DNA of 64,000 nt from Bog-473 sp963828825 (GCA_963828825.1 CAWHGF010000002.1:744001-808000), one strand, 5' to 3'; positions 27,108 through 36,417 are shown, counted from the stretch's first letter. Notes: generated by a model not told the origin, from the letters alone. Numbers and translations are program-made.

Positions 27108-27620
27108 TTAGGCCGCCTCAGTGGCGACGAAGAGCGATTTGAACATCTCACTCATTTCAGGCAGCTGATAATGGGCCTGAAGTCCGCTCGGGTTGGGTAG
27201 GAGCCAGAGAAGGGCACCGCCGAGGAGTTCGGGCTGCGGACCGATTACGGCTTCCGGTCTCAGAAAAGCCGTTCGGTATGCCTGCAGCCCGAGCACCGCG
27301 ACGCAGCGGGGTCGCAGCATCCCCACCTTGGCCTCGAGCTGCGTTGCGCCTTCACGTAGTTCGGCGACACTGAGTTCGCTGGCCGCGGCTGTCACCCGCC
27401 CCACCAGGTTCGTGATGCCTATGCCGAGCCCGGGCAGAGTGTGCTGTTCGGCGGGTGAGAGAACGGACTCGGTGAATCCACCGGCACAGAGCAACTTCCA
27501 GAACCGGTTCCCCGGCCGGGCGAAGTGCTGGCCGAGGTCACCCGAGCGCTTCCCGGGATTGATCCCACAGAAAAGCACGCGCAGATCCGGACCGGACAGA
27601 TCGGCGACAGCCTGCTCCAT
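27108..27620 (-). CDS. mug: G/U mismatch-specific DNA glycosylase
   Basis: A 170-residue uracil-DNA glycosylase superfamily member. RVLFCGINPGKRSG carries the Mug GINPG motif of the catalytic pocket, ARPGNRFWKLL the following conserved stretch, GITNLVGRVTAAASEL the base-pocket strand, and LPNPSGLQAHY the intercalation loop NPSGLN-like motif. The enzyme removes uracil or ethenocytosine opposite guanine. ATG 27620 was chosen over an upstream start at 27707 because homology begins right after it. Confidence 0.92.
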   Translation of the reverse strand: MEQAVADLSGPDLRVLFCGINPGKRSGDLGQHFARPGNRFWKLLCAGGFTESVLSPAEQHTLPGLGIGITNLVGRVTAAASELSVAELREGATQLEAKVGMLRPRCVAVLGLQAYRTAFLRPEAVIGPQPELLGGALLWLLPNPSGLQAHYQLPEMSEMFKSLFVATEAA

Positions 27621-27770
27621 GTAGCGAGAACATACGCTCAGCAGAGGTCCCGAAACAGACACAGGACGGAGAACCATTCGGCTTCGCTGTCTGCCAGGCC
27701 CAATCATGGCTCATCCCGGCAATGTACGAGGGCAGTCCCAGACACCCAGTAGTGACTCGGAGCTGGATTT

Positions 27771-28136
27771 TCAGCCAATCTGGTGAGCGATCTGGAAGAC
27801 ATTTCCAAATGGGTCGCGCACCATGGCCCGTCGGTCTCCGTAGCGCGTTTCCAGAGGTTCCTCTATCGAGGAGGCGCCTGCCTCGAGAGCACGGCGGTAG
27901 GTGGCGTCCGCGTCATCGACATAGACGTAAAGAAAGGCTGGGAACGAGTCCCGCTCGACAGCGGTTGACACCATGACAAGCGAGTCTCCGATGAGGATCT
28001 CGGCGGGTCGACCGGGCTGCACCGAGCCCGTCGCTCCGAACACCGTCCGAAGAAAGTTCACCTGAGCGGCCACATCCTCGACGACAATGCGAGGGGTTAC
28101 CGAGTGGTAGCCCTCCCGGGGGCTATCCGAGGGCAT
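27771..28136 (-). CDS. VOC family (glyoxalase/bleomycin resistance) protein
   Basis: A 121-residue single VOC module: HSVTPRIVVEDVAAQVNFLR, FGATGSV, AEILIGDSLVMVS, FLYVYVDDADATYRRALEAG, RAMVRDPFGNVFQIAHQ. The order beta-alpha-beta-beta-beta twice, ending in DPFGNVFQIA, is the YdeA/PhnB-like pattern. Reaction unknown. ATG 28136 preferred; 28151 also in frame. Confidence 0.85.
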   Translation of the reverse strand: MPSDSPREGYHSVTPRIVVEDVAAQVNFLRTVFGATGSVQPGRPAEILIGDSLVMVSTAVERDSFPAFLYVYVDDADATYRRALEAGASSIEEPLETRYGDRRAMVRDPFGNVFQIAHQIG

Positions 28137-28248
28137 GACCAAGTATCCCAATCTCGCCGTCCCGTATCAATGTGCGGGACATTCACCCGGACACCGCTTG
28201 ACCGCGCCATCCCGCCTGGAGGTCAAACGTGATGCCGGGCTCGGCGCT

Positions 28249-28974
28249 CTAATCAGGAGTTCCACCTCCAGCCTGCTTCACCACCTCCCACATGCGGGTT
28301 TGCTCGGACGCCGAGATGTGGGGATCTGACACCTTCCATGCGACCACATCACAAAGAGTTTGCCTGACTAGGTCGATTTCAACGGAGCCAAGAAAGCTCT
28401 TCACCAGGGCCGAGCGGGCTCGGCTGAGGATCATCCCCATGAACCGACTTGTCGGCACCTCGCCCGCCGCCATGAGAACCCAAGCGAGCGCCACGTCGAC
28501 CGCTGGATCACCTCGGCACGCACGGGCCCAATCGATGACGACGGGGCCTCGTGGGCTCATCATCACGTTGAGTGGATGTAGGTCCAAGTGGAGGAGACCA
28601 ACTCCACGTCCGACCGGTGCATCGACCAACCAGTCCGGAGCCGCCAGCTCATGTAGCTCGCGATGGAGGTCGGCCAGCGTCCGTCCTAGACGAGGAATGC
28701 TCCACGGGCGGTTGCCCATCATTGCGACCATGTCAGGCCCCTCGATGCGCTCGATAACCATGTCGAGACCGTCGGCGCTGACTTCTTCAACCGCAGGAAC
28801 GGAGAACCCCTGGACTCGGACATATTCCATGATCCGAGCCTCTTGTACCATCGAACGTCCCTCGCGAGAGCGCCGAAGCACTCGACGAGGGCCATACTCG
28901 AAGATGTCGGAGTCCCGGCCCGACGCCAACAAGGGTCCGGGATCCATCACGTCGGTCAGAGTAGTTGATGGCAT
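28249..28974 (-). CDS. Phosphotransferase (APH family)
   Basis: A 241-residue aminoglycoside-phosphotransferase-type protein. GRDSDIFEYGPRRVLRRSRE carries the nucleotide-binding loop and conserved lysine/arginine strand, LLHLDLHPLNVMMSPRGPVV is the catalytic HxDxxxxN loop (HLDLHPLNV), and VIDWARACRGDPAVDVA is the metal-binding DW motif. The substrate is unknown; such proteins phosphorylate antibiotics, homoserine or fructosamine. The start at ATG 28974 is where homology begins. It is divergent from the VOC gene at 29084. Confidence 0.84.
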   Translation of the reverse strand: MPSTTLTDVMDPGPLLASGRDSDIFEYGPRRVLRRSREGRSMVQEARIMEYVRVQGFSVPAVEEVSADGLDMVIERIEGPDMVAMMGNRPWSIPRLGRTLADLHRELHELAAPDWLVDAPVGRGVGLLHLDLHPLNVMMSPRGPVVIDWARACRGDPAVDVALAWVLMAAGEVPTSRFMGMILSRARSALVKSFLGSVEIDLVRQTLCDVVAWKVSDPHISASEQTRMWEVVKQAGGGTPD

Positions 28975-29083
28975 GTGAGCGAGATCCGGTTCGCCCCCAC
29001 CCGATGCATACGGGGCGCTCTGTTCGGACTCATGTTTCCTGAGTTCAGGAGCGCCGAAGTAGCTGATGACTAGGTTGGGACCT

Positions 29084-29521
29084 ATGACGATCCAACGGAT
29101 GGACAACGTCGGCGTCGTTGTCGACGACCTTGAGGCTGCAGTTGCGTTCTTCCTTGATTTAGGGCTGGAACTGGAAGCCGAGGCTGCAGTCGAGGGAGCG
29201 TGGGTGGACGACGTCGTCGGGCTGGACGATGTCCGAGTCGACATCGCAATGGTGCGGACTCCGGATGGCCACAGTCGGCTTGAGCTGACGAAGTTCAACA
29301 CGCCGCAGGCGGTCAGCACCGGGCAGAACGCACCGGCCAACACTCTCGGCATACGTCGCATCATGTTCGCGGTCGACAACATCGAGGACGTCCTTGCCCG
29401 CCTGCAGGCTCATGGCGCCGAACTCGTCGGGGAGCTGGGGCAGTACGAAGACAGCTATCGGCTCTGCTACATCCGCGGCCCGGACGGCATCATCGTTGCA
29501 CTGGCCGAGCAACTCAGCTGA
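29084..29521 (+). CDS. VOC family protein
   Basis: A 145-residue glyoxalase-fold protein: MDNVGVVVDDLEAAVAFFLD, ELEAEAAVEG, DIAMVRTPDGHSRLELTKFN, GIRRIMFAVDNIEDVLARL and SYRLCYIRGPDGIIVALAEQ. H to V substitutions at the first metal position (NVGVVV instead of HVxIxV) reduce confidence in a glyoxalase I role, but RLELTKF and IIVALAEQ keep acidic ligand positions. The start was set at ATG 29084 after a GGTTGGGA sequence. Divergent from the phosphotransferase. Confidence 0.86.
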   Translation: MTIQRMDNVGVVVDDLEAAVAFFLDLGLELEAEAAVEGAWVDDVVGLDDVRVDIAMVRTPDGHSRLELTKFNTPQAVSTGQNAPANTLGIRRIMFAVDNIEDVLARLQAHGAELVGELGQYEDSYRLCYIRGPDGIIVALAEQLS

Positions 29522-30104
29522 CGAACATGTCCTACTCGCGGGGATTGACGACGGAGGAGGTACGCCTGTCCGAGGTGCCGACGTGTCTCACCGTCCCCGG
29601 GGAACCGGGATACTCCACGCGACCCGATCTTCCGACACTCGGCCTGAGCCGCCGATGGCTGCGGGATCAACGCCGCTGGGGTTTCTCAGGTTGGCAATCG
29701 TTCGCGCGTGCTGAGCCAGCTTTGGATCGCCAGCGTGAATCAGGTTCTCGATCGGTCTGGGCGACAAGGCGATTGCTGCGCCCCAGGCCCGATCCGGGCC
29801 TTCCCGCGTGGGACGGAAGCGTGACTCTGAGAATTTGGGTGCAGTCAGCAGTTTCTGTGGCACTTGGCGCGCGCCGCTGTTTTCCGTGGCGCTTGGCCTG
29901 CTCGTACAACCAGCCACGACAAGTCCGAGATCAAGCGCTACGCCAACGTCGCGACAGCCTTCATCAGTGATCAATGCTACGGCCCTGCCGCTAGCCCGAA
30001 AATGCCGGAGCGGCACCCGTCCGGTGTCATTGGCATGTGATACCCACGTGGTAAACGTACGCTGCGGAAGAGCCGCTTCGAGGCCGACAGAGGAGGAGGG
30101 CAAC
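29522..30104. other. Intergenic with a possible phage-terminase remnant
   Basis: No intact gene. On the minus strand at about 29670-29760 the frame reads ENLIHAGDPKLAQHARTIAN, which recalls the conserved H-x-GDP-x-LA element near the C-terminus of phage terminase large subunits. The surrounding sequence does not extend the match. The plus strand has no protein-like frame until GTG 30105. Confidence 0.3.
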
Positions 30105-30974
30105 GTGGGCATCGAGGAGGAGCAGATGGCGCGCCTCGTTTGGCAGTACGGCGAGCCGATTCACGCCGTGGTCTTTTTCGCCCCCGAGACGCGTGCCACA
30201 ACGGACGGGCTCGGCCTCAAGGGCGGCTGGATGAGCTACTTCGCCTGCCGCGCCGCACCTCTCGGTGCGGTCACGGCCGCCGCGGTGACCTCGATCTTCT
30301 ACGGCTTTCACCCTCAAAGGGTCGAGCGGGCGATCCCCGACGCTTGGTCCCACGCCGACCCACAACAGCTCATCGACGCTCGCCTAGCGGCGATGGATGC
30401 CGCGCTTGGTCGGCTGCTGGGAGAAGCGATCGATGGGCCCGACGTTCGGCGAGCCGCCTCACACGCGACGGCCGCCGTCCACTCAGCTGACTTCTCGGGC
30501 CGACCCCTGGGGGCGGCCAATGCCGCTCTCGCCGATCCGGGCTCACCGCACCTCCAGCTCTGGCAGGCCCTCGGTGCGATGCGTGAGCATCGAGGCGACG
30601 GGCATGTGACGACCCTCGTCGCCAACCAGGTCGGTCCTTGCGAGTCCCTTGTCATGCAAGCGGCGACTGGGCGCTCTGAACGGGAGAGCCTGCGTACCAA
30701 CCGCGGGTGGTCCGAAGAAGAATGGCGAACGGCAGTCACACATCTTCGAGAGCGGGGATGGCTTGACGGGGACGAGCATCCCACACCTGCGGGCTTCGAG
30801 GCCCGGGATGCCATCGAAGGCGCTACCGATCGATTAGCGGCGCCCTTCGTGGCCACCCTCGGCGCCCGGGCAGTCGAACTCGTGGAGGCGATGCGCCCGC
30901 TCGCCGAACGGATCATGGAGGCTGGCGAGGTGCCGAAGCGAAACAACATGGGCCTGCCGTGGCCAAGTCAGTAG
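30105..30974 (+). CDS. SCO6745 family protein (MarR-like winged helix fused to helical domain)
   Basis: A 289-residue protein resembling the actinobacterial SCO6745 family. MARLVWQYGEPIHAVVFFAP starts the N-terminal helical domain, GGWMSYFACRAAPLGAV is conserved, ASIFYGFHP-like VTSIFYGFHPQRVERAIPDA follows. The C-terminal third (GWSEEEWRTAVTHLRERGWL) looks like a winged helix-turn-helix. Function unproven. GTG 30105 after GGAGGAGGG was chosen because family members have several residues before the conserved helix; ATG 30126, also with a good ribosome site, is an alternative. Confidence 0.82.
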   Translation: MGIEEEQMARLVWQYGEPIHAVVFFAPETRATTDGLGLKGGWMSYFACRAAPLGAVTAAAVTSIFYGFHPQRVERAIPDAWSHADPQQLIDARLAAMDAALGRLLGEAIDGPDVRRAASHATAAVHSADFSGRPLGAANAALADPGSPHLQLWQALGAMREHRGDGHVTTLVANQVGPCESLVMQAATGRSERESLRTNRGWSEEEWRTAVTHLRERGWLDGDEHPTPAGFEARDAIEGATDRLAAPFVATLGARAVELVEAMRPLAERIMEAGEVPKRNNMGLPWPSQ

Positions 30975-30983
30975 CACGTTGAC

Positions 30984-31610
30984 GTGGAAATACGAGACGC
31001 AGGACGTGATGAGATGCTGGATCTCGCTGAGCGACTTGCCGTGCTAGATGACGAGCAGTGGAACTCACCTTCACTCTGCGCCCTATGGCGCATCAGGGAC
31101 GTGCTCGCTCACCTGACCGCGGGCGCGGAGGGTGCATTCGGGGTTGGCGCGATTGTCCGGGGAATGCTTCACCACGGCTTCAACTACAACCGATGGGTGG
31201 CAGCTGATGGACAAGAACGCGGTCAGCAGGACCCAGCGGTCGTTCTCAACACCCTTCGGAACGCCGCGGCCAACACCGAAGCCCTGCCTGGAGACCGGCC
31301 GGTTAGAGGCCTTATGCATGTCCTGATCCATGGTCAGGACATGTGCCGACCTCTCGGCATCACACGCGATCTGCCCGAGGCCCATCTCGTTCCAGTGGCG
31401 GACTTCGTCAAGGACGACGTTCATATATTCGGTGCCAAGAAGCGCGTCGCCGGGTTCAAGCTCACGGCCACCGATATGGACTGGTCTCATGGGAACGGAC
31501 CCGAGGTGACGGGTCCAGCGGAGGCTCTGGTGATGATGATGGCTGGGCGCTTGGTTGCACTCGATGATCTCTCGGGCGAAGGAAAGGCCGCGTTGGTCAC
31601 CAGGCGTTAG
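30984..31610 (+). CDS. Maleylpyruvate isomerase-type, mycothiol-dependent enzyme
   Basis: A 208-residue DinB-fold protein starting at GTG 30984. LCALWRIRDVLAHLTAGAEG holds the metal histidine in the W-x-x-x-D-x-x-x-H-L pattern, followed by LMHVLIHGQDMCRPLGI with the second histidine, the typical arrangement in the maleylpyruvate isomerase N-terminal (MDMPI_N) family. Such enzymes use mycothiol as co-substrate. The ten-base gap from the SCO6745 gene suggests co-transcription. The in vivo substrate is unknown. Confidence 0.85.
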   Translation: MEIRDAGRDEMLDLAERLAVLDDEQWNSPSLCALWRIRDVLAHLTAGAEGAFGVGAIVRGMLHHGFNYNRWVAADGQERGQQDPAVVLNTLRNAAANTEALPGDRPVRGLMHVLIHGQDMCRPLGITRDLPEAHLVPVADFVKDDVHIFGAKKRVAGFKLTATDMDWSHGNGPEVTGPAEALVMMMAGRLVALDDLSGEGKAALVTRR

Positions 31611-31726
31611 CTCCTTGAGCGCCACTGCCGGTCGAGGGTGCCCCCAGGGTGTGCCGCAGGATTGCACCTCGTCCCGATGCGAACCGGCCCCGCCCGGGAA
31701 TCTGTTGGCGGATATACCGTCAGTAG

Positions 31727-31963
31727 ATGGGACCGCCTAGGGGCTATCTCATATGCGCCAATGCGCGCTGCGGGTCCACGCTCGCTGTTATCCCGTGCCC
31801 TTTCGGAATACCGGAAATTGCTGGTCACTCAGACGAATACTTCGTCGCCGGGCCCCCAGAGGCATTCTCACCGGGGTCCACCTTTTGGGAGGACGGACCA
31901 TTGGCCCGCCAGCACGGAGTGCGAAATAATTTCTTGGCGCCGATTCGCCGCGTCCGAGTTTGA
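31727..31963 (+). pseudogene. Stf0-type sulfotransferase, N-terminal relic
   Basis: GYLICANARCGSTL corresponds to the PAPS-binding loop of Stf0 trehalose 2-sulfotransferases (usually SYLICATPRSGST). Then about 30 bases are in another frame (LLSRALSEY), after which GHSDEYFVAGPPEAFSPGST, FWEDGPLARQHGVR resumes in the first frame. The remaining 200 or so residues of the enzyme are missing; the frame stops at 31963. Stf0 enzymes sulfate trehalose-type glycolipids. With the GT/MT genes that follow, this may be the edge of an older surface-glycan locus. Confidence 0.55.
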
Positions 31964-32115
31964 GGCTCGGGAGCAGCTTCGACGAGTCAACGGCTACCAG
32001 AGGGACTGGGCGATTGAGCCACTCTGCAGCGTCTGCGTGTTGCAGCTGGCGAGCAGCCCACAGTGAGCGTTGCGACCCGGCCTGTCGTATCCCGGGTCGT
32101 GCGAAACCGAACAGC

Positions 32116-34335
32116 TCAGCGCCGACTGGTGGCACTACGCCGGGGCGCCCGCCGCCGGAAACTCTCCCAGGCGGCGCGCCATCGGCCCACCTGCACCGGC
32201 GCCCGCTGGTGGAGGGCCAGCAGCCCGATCTCGACGTGGGTCATGGGCCAGTCCCTGACCCGTTCCTCGTAGAACAGCTCGAGGCCCACCGCCGAGCATT
32301 CCTCGACGACCGACTGGAGCGTCCCGTGCTCGGACGGATCGTCTACCTGGACCCCCAGGTTGTAGTTCCAGAGATCATCGGTGCCGGGCTGGAGATCGAT
32401 GGTGAGAACGACGAGGCCGCCGGTTCGGGTGCGAGCCGACATGTCGGCCAAGAGCGCGCGCCGCTGCTCGGCCGGGACGTGCTCGATCACGCTGACCGAG
32501 TAAGCCCCGTCGAAGAAGGGCCGGGAGGGCACCCGATCCAGCGCGCAATTCCATGACCGGCTCGCCAAGCCGGCGGCCGCATAGTCGAGGAAGTGCCACT
32601 CATTCCATTCCTGATGGTCAGACCAGTCTCGCTGGATCGGCGACGGGTCGACCGTCTCGACCAGATACCCGCGGGAGCTCAGGAACGGGGCCAGGGGCGA
32701 CACTCCTGCACCGACGTCCACCAACCGACTGCCCGGATCGAGATTCTCCATAACCAGTCGGGCCACCACCGGGTACTCCCAGAGTCGGGGGGAGTGATCG
32801 GGGTAGAAGCCGGTCTGCGTCCGGGCCGATAGGCGCATCGTGAGGAGCCCCGCGGGATCGGGGATCCGGTCGATCAACGACTCGAGCGTCTTTGAGCCGA
32901 AATCCCGCGGGTGCGGACGGTCCAGTGCGCGCAGCACCGCCACCGTCTCAGATAAGCCATCCGCGGCCACCGGGTACACCTCGGCGTCAGGAGCGATAGA
33001 GCGCAGCGTGTTGCGGAGAGGCTCGTGGTAGTACTCCCCCGCGCTCAACTCACCGAAGCAATCAGCGAAGCCGGACACGACGAGCGCCCGACTCGTCGAC
33101 TCCCACAGCAGCTCGACCATGCGACGGTACTCGGACACGCTCGCCACGTGTTGCAGCACGTCGAGGGCGACGGTGAGATCGGCCCTGGGCTGTAGCGACC
33201 CGCCGGAGTCGCCCACGGAAAGGAGCCCGGAACGCGCCGCAACGATAGCCTCGATCGATGGGAGTGCCATCCGGCGCTCGCCCACGGGCAGACCGTCGGT
33301 CACCGATTGCCCAGTTTCGGCTACCTCCAGCACGCTGGGGCGGCCCAATGACGTGGCCAACGATGCGAGGGCGCGTCTCGGATCGGTGGGGATCGCCGGC
33401 GGCCGTTGGTCCTCGGCCCGCCACCGACGAAGGGTCGCGCTGGGTGCCACCGCTTCGAAGACCTGACCGATGGCGGAATTGGCAACTTCGATCTGACCAT
33501 CGATGGATTTCCGCCCGACCGGTCTGATCGATCCACTGGGATGGACTTCCTGGTGGTAGTGGAGCAAGTGCGGACGCGGCGGATCGGGCGGGATACGCGT
33601 CTGGTCGTGGGTCGGAGTGTTCCAGGCGACGTCGAGCGAATGCCACTCGATCGCCTCCGCCGCCAGGGCGAGGGCCATCGCCACCTGGTCGACGTAGACC
33701 GCCCATTCTTCGAGCAGTTCCCTCCGATCGAGGAGCCACCGGGCCCAGGTGGCCCAGGCGGACGACAGCTGAGGCAGGAGCGCTCCGTCGAGAACGTAGA
33801 TGCCCCCGTTACAGTTGCCCGCGAAAGTGCGCTGGTCGGGCCCCCAGGGCAGCGGGACGTCCGGCGGGGTCGGAATGCCTGCCGTCTCGAAGATGCGGGT
33901 GAGGATCTCGATCGGCGGGAGCGGCGCGTCCACGGTCTTCGCGGATAGTGAACGATCGGGGCGTTCGATCAGCCGGGGGTCGTCGAGGATGGCCGTGTCG
34001 GCATCGGAGAGCACCACGACGCCGTCGCGAGCGTCCTGGGCCAGGCGGAGGGCGCCGGCGATCTTGTTGCAATGAGGGGAACGCTCGTCGAAGCGATCGA
34101 TGGACCGCACGGTGACACCCTGGCGCTCGAGATGGCGTAGTGGTTCCGAGGCCAGTTGCCCGACCACCTGGACCACCAGGTCAGACGCCTCCACCCCAGC
34201 AACCTCGGTGAGACAGGCGTACCACCGCAGCGCCTCCAGGTGGAATCGGGGGTGGTCGTCGATCACGCAGGCGACGCAGCCGCCGCTGGCGGCAGAGCGC
34301 CTCGGTCCTCCGCTGTACGTGCTTCCTGAGCTCAT
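32116..34335 (-). CDS. Multidomain glycosyltransferase/SAM methyltransferase (739 aa)
   Basis: Three regions are visible. Residues about 15-270 look like a GT-A glycosyltransferase: CVACVIDDHPRFHLEALRWY at the start, VVVLSDADTAIL with the DxD at residues 111-113, and FAGNCNGGIYVLDGALLPQL later. Residues about 320-480 resemble a degenerate methyltransferase (DLTVALDVLQHVASVSEYRR, TSRALVVSGF) without a clear GxGxG loop. Residues about 530-700 are a class I methyltransferase: LVDVGAGVSPLAPFLSSRG, ETVDPSP, YSVSVIEHVPAEQRRALLAD. Substrate unknown; surface polysaccharide decoration is likely from family habits. It begins 17 bases after the upstream methyltransferase gene stops. Confidence 0.8.
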   Translation of the reverse strand: MSSGSTYSGGPRRSAASGGCVACVIDDHPRFHLEALRWYACLTEVAGVEASDLVVQVVGQLASEPLRHLERQGVTVRSIDRFDERSPHCNKIAGALRLAQDARDGVVVLSDADTAILDDPRLIERPDRSLSAKTVDAPLPPIEILTRIFETAGIPTPPDVPLPWGPDQRTFAGNCNGGIYVLDGALLPQLSSAWATWARWLLDRRELLEEWAVYVDQVAMALALAAEAIEWHSLDVAWNTPTHDQTRIPPDPPRPHLLHYHQEVHPSGSIRPVGRKSIDGQIEVANSAIGQVFEAVAPSATLRRWRAEDQRPPAIPTDPRRALASLATSLGRPSVLEVAETGQSVTDGLPVGERRMALPSIEAIVAARSGLLSVGDSGGSLQPRADLTVALDVLQHVASVSEYRRMVELLWESTSRALVVSGFADCFGELSAGEYYHEPLRNTLRSIAPDAEVYPVAADGLSETVAVLRALDRPHPRDFGSKTLESLIDRIPDPAGLLTMRLSARTQTGFYPDHSPRLWEYPVVARLVMENLDPGSRLVDVGAGVSPLAPFLSSRGYLVETVDPSPIQRDWSDHQEWNEWHFLDYAAAGLASRSWNCALDRVPSRPFFDGAYSVSVIEHVPAEQRRALLADMSARTRTGGLVVLTIDLQPGTDDLWNYNLGVQVDDPSEHGTLQSVVEECSAVGLELFYEERVRDWPMTHVEIGLLALHQRAPVQVGRWRAAWESFRRRAPRRSATSRR

Positions 34336-34352
34336 CGCACAAGCCTTCTTGG

Positions 34353-36233
34353 TTACCTCGGCGGCTGCAGTCGTCGCCGAGCGATCTTCGAAACGGTGCG
34401 CACCGGCTCGGTGAGACGCCAGCTGCCTGAGGCCTTGATGGCGTCGCGCTCCGCGACCAGCTGCTCGTTGGCCTCAGTGAGCTGCTTGCGCTCTTCGCTG
34501 TAGCGCTCGTTCCCCTCGAGCGCCTCGGCCAGTCGTTCGTGATCCCGGGGTCCGAGCGGGAGCCAGCTCAGGGGCATGGCCAGCGTCTCTTCGAGGTTGC
34601 GGCGAAGAGACTCGAGCTGGGTCGCCACCTTGCGGTCCCACCCGGTCTCGATCAGCACCTCGGCCTCGAACTCCGCCTCGCGCTGCACCGCAGAGACCAG
34701 CCAATCTCCGGAGGGGTCGAGGCCCACCATCACCCCCATGTAGACGACTGCCTCGCGCAACGTGCCGCACGGCCATCGGCTGGGGGGGGTCCGCGGCAGC
34801 AGCTTGAACGCGGTCACGAGAACGCCCCGAGCCAGAAACTCGTCCCGCGAGACGACCGACGGGCGCCATTCGCGGTCGATGATCCCGAGCGCGCCGTCGG
34901 CGGCCTCGACCAGGTTGTGCGGGAGGAGATCGGGGTCGTAGCCTCCTCGCTCGGCCGCGTCGGCCTCCGCGACGGCGACCCATCGGCGCAAGTAGGACGC
35001 GAGACGATCGTCGTCGGCACCCTCGAGCACCTCGAGAAGGTCCGTGCCCTCGGCCAGCGCGCTCTCCTCGTGCACCCGCTCCGCATCCTGCAGTCCCCCG
35101 AGCGGCAGACTCGAGCCGGCAGGGACGGGGCGGAGGGGACGTCGGCCGAACACCGTGGTCCCGTCGCGCTCGTAGACCAAGGTTTGGGTGGCGTAGGCGG
35201 CCCGCCGGTCGGGCTGATAGAAGGCGGCGAGCTGTCCGAGGGGCCACAGATCGTCGCCCTCACCTCGGCGGGGGCCCTTCCGGGCGACGACGACGAAGGA
35301 GTTCGCGAAGTTCGCCCCGAGGCCGTCTTGGACCAGGGCTCGCCACAGCCGCTCCTCGTTGAGGGCGCGCGACGATCTCCCCACCCGGTCGGGGCTCGGG
35401 AACTGTGGGATGCGCCACGCCAGCGGCGGCACCGACGCGAACAGCGCGTCGGAGAGGACGGCCCGGGGCAGTTTGTAGTCGGGGAAGGCGCCGTAGAAGC
35501 TCGGGTCCAGCCCGGCGCTCTCGAGCAGGCCGGTGAGCTCGGAGCGAGAAAAGGTCCGGGCGATCGTGCCCGCCGGGTAGCCCTCCACCGAGTCGTAGAC
35601 CCCGCCCGTGTGATCCTCGCCCGCACCGGCGAGGTACTTGACCCCGAGCCTGTTCTCGATGGCGAGCAGCAGCGACCCACCCGGGCGCAGCACGCCCTCG
35701 ATCTGGCCCAAGAAGGCCCGCTGTGCTCGGAGATCCGCCGATCCCTGCCCCACGTACTCGAGCACGCCCACCACCACGACCACGTCGTAGTCCTGGTCGG
35801 CCGGCAGGTCGCCGAGCGAGCCGACGAACACCTCGACGTTGTCGAGGTCCCTGACCCGGGCCCGGGCGGCTCGAGCCCGCGACAACACAGGTTCGAGGGC
35901 GTCGACCCATCCGCAGTGCTCCCCGAGGTAGCGGGTGATCGCCCCGCACCCGGCACCGATCTCGAGCACCACCGCGTCCTTCGGGAGGGCAAAGGGACGG
36001 AGCAGGTTGGCCCGCGCCGTGGCCAGGTGGTAGCGCTCGGCCCAGCTGGTGGCCTGCGCGGCCAGCTCGTCGCTCATCGAGCTCAGATCGGCGGCGTCGC
36101 GGATCACGTCGTAGACCCGCTCCTCGGCACCGTCCCTGTAGGAGCTCGTCGTGGGGGCGAGGATCGTGCAGCCGTCGGCCGTCGGTGCGGCGAGGGCGCG
36201 CACAGCAGTCACTGTCCGCTCCGACGACTCCAC
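34353..36233 (-). CDS. SAM-dependent methyltransferase with C-terminal coiled coil (626 aa)
   Basis: The methyltransferase core (residues about 70-260) has VVLEIGAGCGAITRYLGEHC, DALEPVLSRARAARARVRDL, DYDVVVVVGVLEYVGQGSAD and LRPGGSLLLAIENRLGVKYL. The middle (about 300-540) has no named domain but includes EWRPSVVSRDEFLARGVLVT. The C-terminus (about 565-626) is charged and helical, RYSEERKQLTEANEQLVAER, ending in SGSWRLTEPVRTVSK, a tail often found on O-antigen and capsule glycosyltransferases. GTG 36233 follows GAGG at suitable spacing; the frame stays open to 36680. Co-oriented with the GT/MT gene, so the two proteins probably act on one glycan. Confidence 0.8.
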   Translation of the reverse strand: MESSERTVTAVRALAAPTADGCTILAPTTSSYRDGAEERVYDVIRDAADLSSMSDELAAQATSWAERYHLATARANLLRPFALPKDAVVLEIGAGCGAITRYLGEHCGWVDALEPVLSRARAARARVRDLDNVEVFVGSLGDLPADQDYDVVVVVGVLEYVGQGSADLRAQRAFLGQIEGVLRPGGSLLLAIENRLGVKYLAGAGEDHTGGVYDSVEGYPAGTIARTFSRSELTGLLESAGLDPSFYGAFPDYKLPRAVLSDALFASVPPLAWRIPQFPSPDRVGRSSRALNEERLWRALVQDGLGANFANSFVVVARKGPRRGEGDDLWPLGQLAAFYQPDRRAAYATQTLVYERDGTTVFGRRPLRPVPAGSSLPLGGLQDAERVHEESALAEGTDLLEVLEGADDDRLASYLRRWVAVAEADAAERGGYDPDLLPHNLVEAADGALGIIDREWRPSVVSRDEFLARGVLVTAFKLLPRTPPSRWPCGTLREAVVYMGVMVGLDPSGDWLVSAVQREAEFEAEVLIETGWDRKVATQLESLRRNLEETLAMPLSWLPLGPRDHERLAEALEGNERYSEERKQLTEANEQLVAERDAIKASGSWRLTEPVRTVSKIARRRLQPPR

Positions 36234-36417
36234 GGAATCCAACCTCAAGCGACTGCTGCCAACAGCGAGGACGTGTGCCGGAGGTTCCGATGACCCCGGC
36301 AAGCGTCGGGTGCGCCGGCTCGCTTCAGGTAACGTCCCATCTCCAGGTGACCACCGGCAAAATGCTACACGTCGAGACATCACTGTCGTTTGAGACTCAG
36401 GGTACTGGACGTTGATT

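Noticed and set aside
31788..32135. 115-codon minus-strand frame downstream of the GT/MT gene
   Set aside because: It overlaps the Stf0 relic on the other strand and contains no recognisable motif or ribosome site.
34539..36293. 584-codon plus-strand frame opposite the methyltransferase
   Set aside because: Antisense shadow; the minus strand has SAM-binding motifs and a ribosome binding site.
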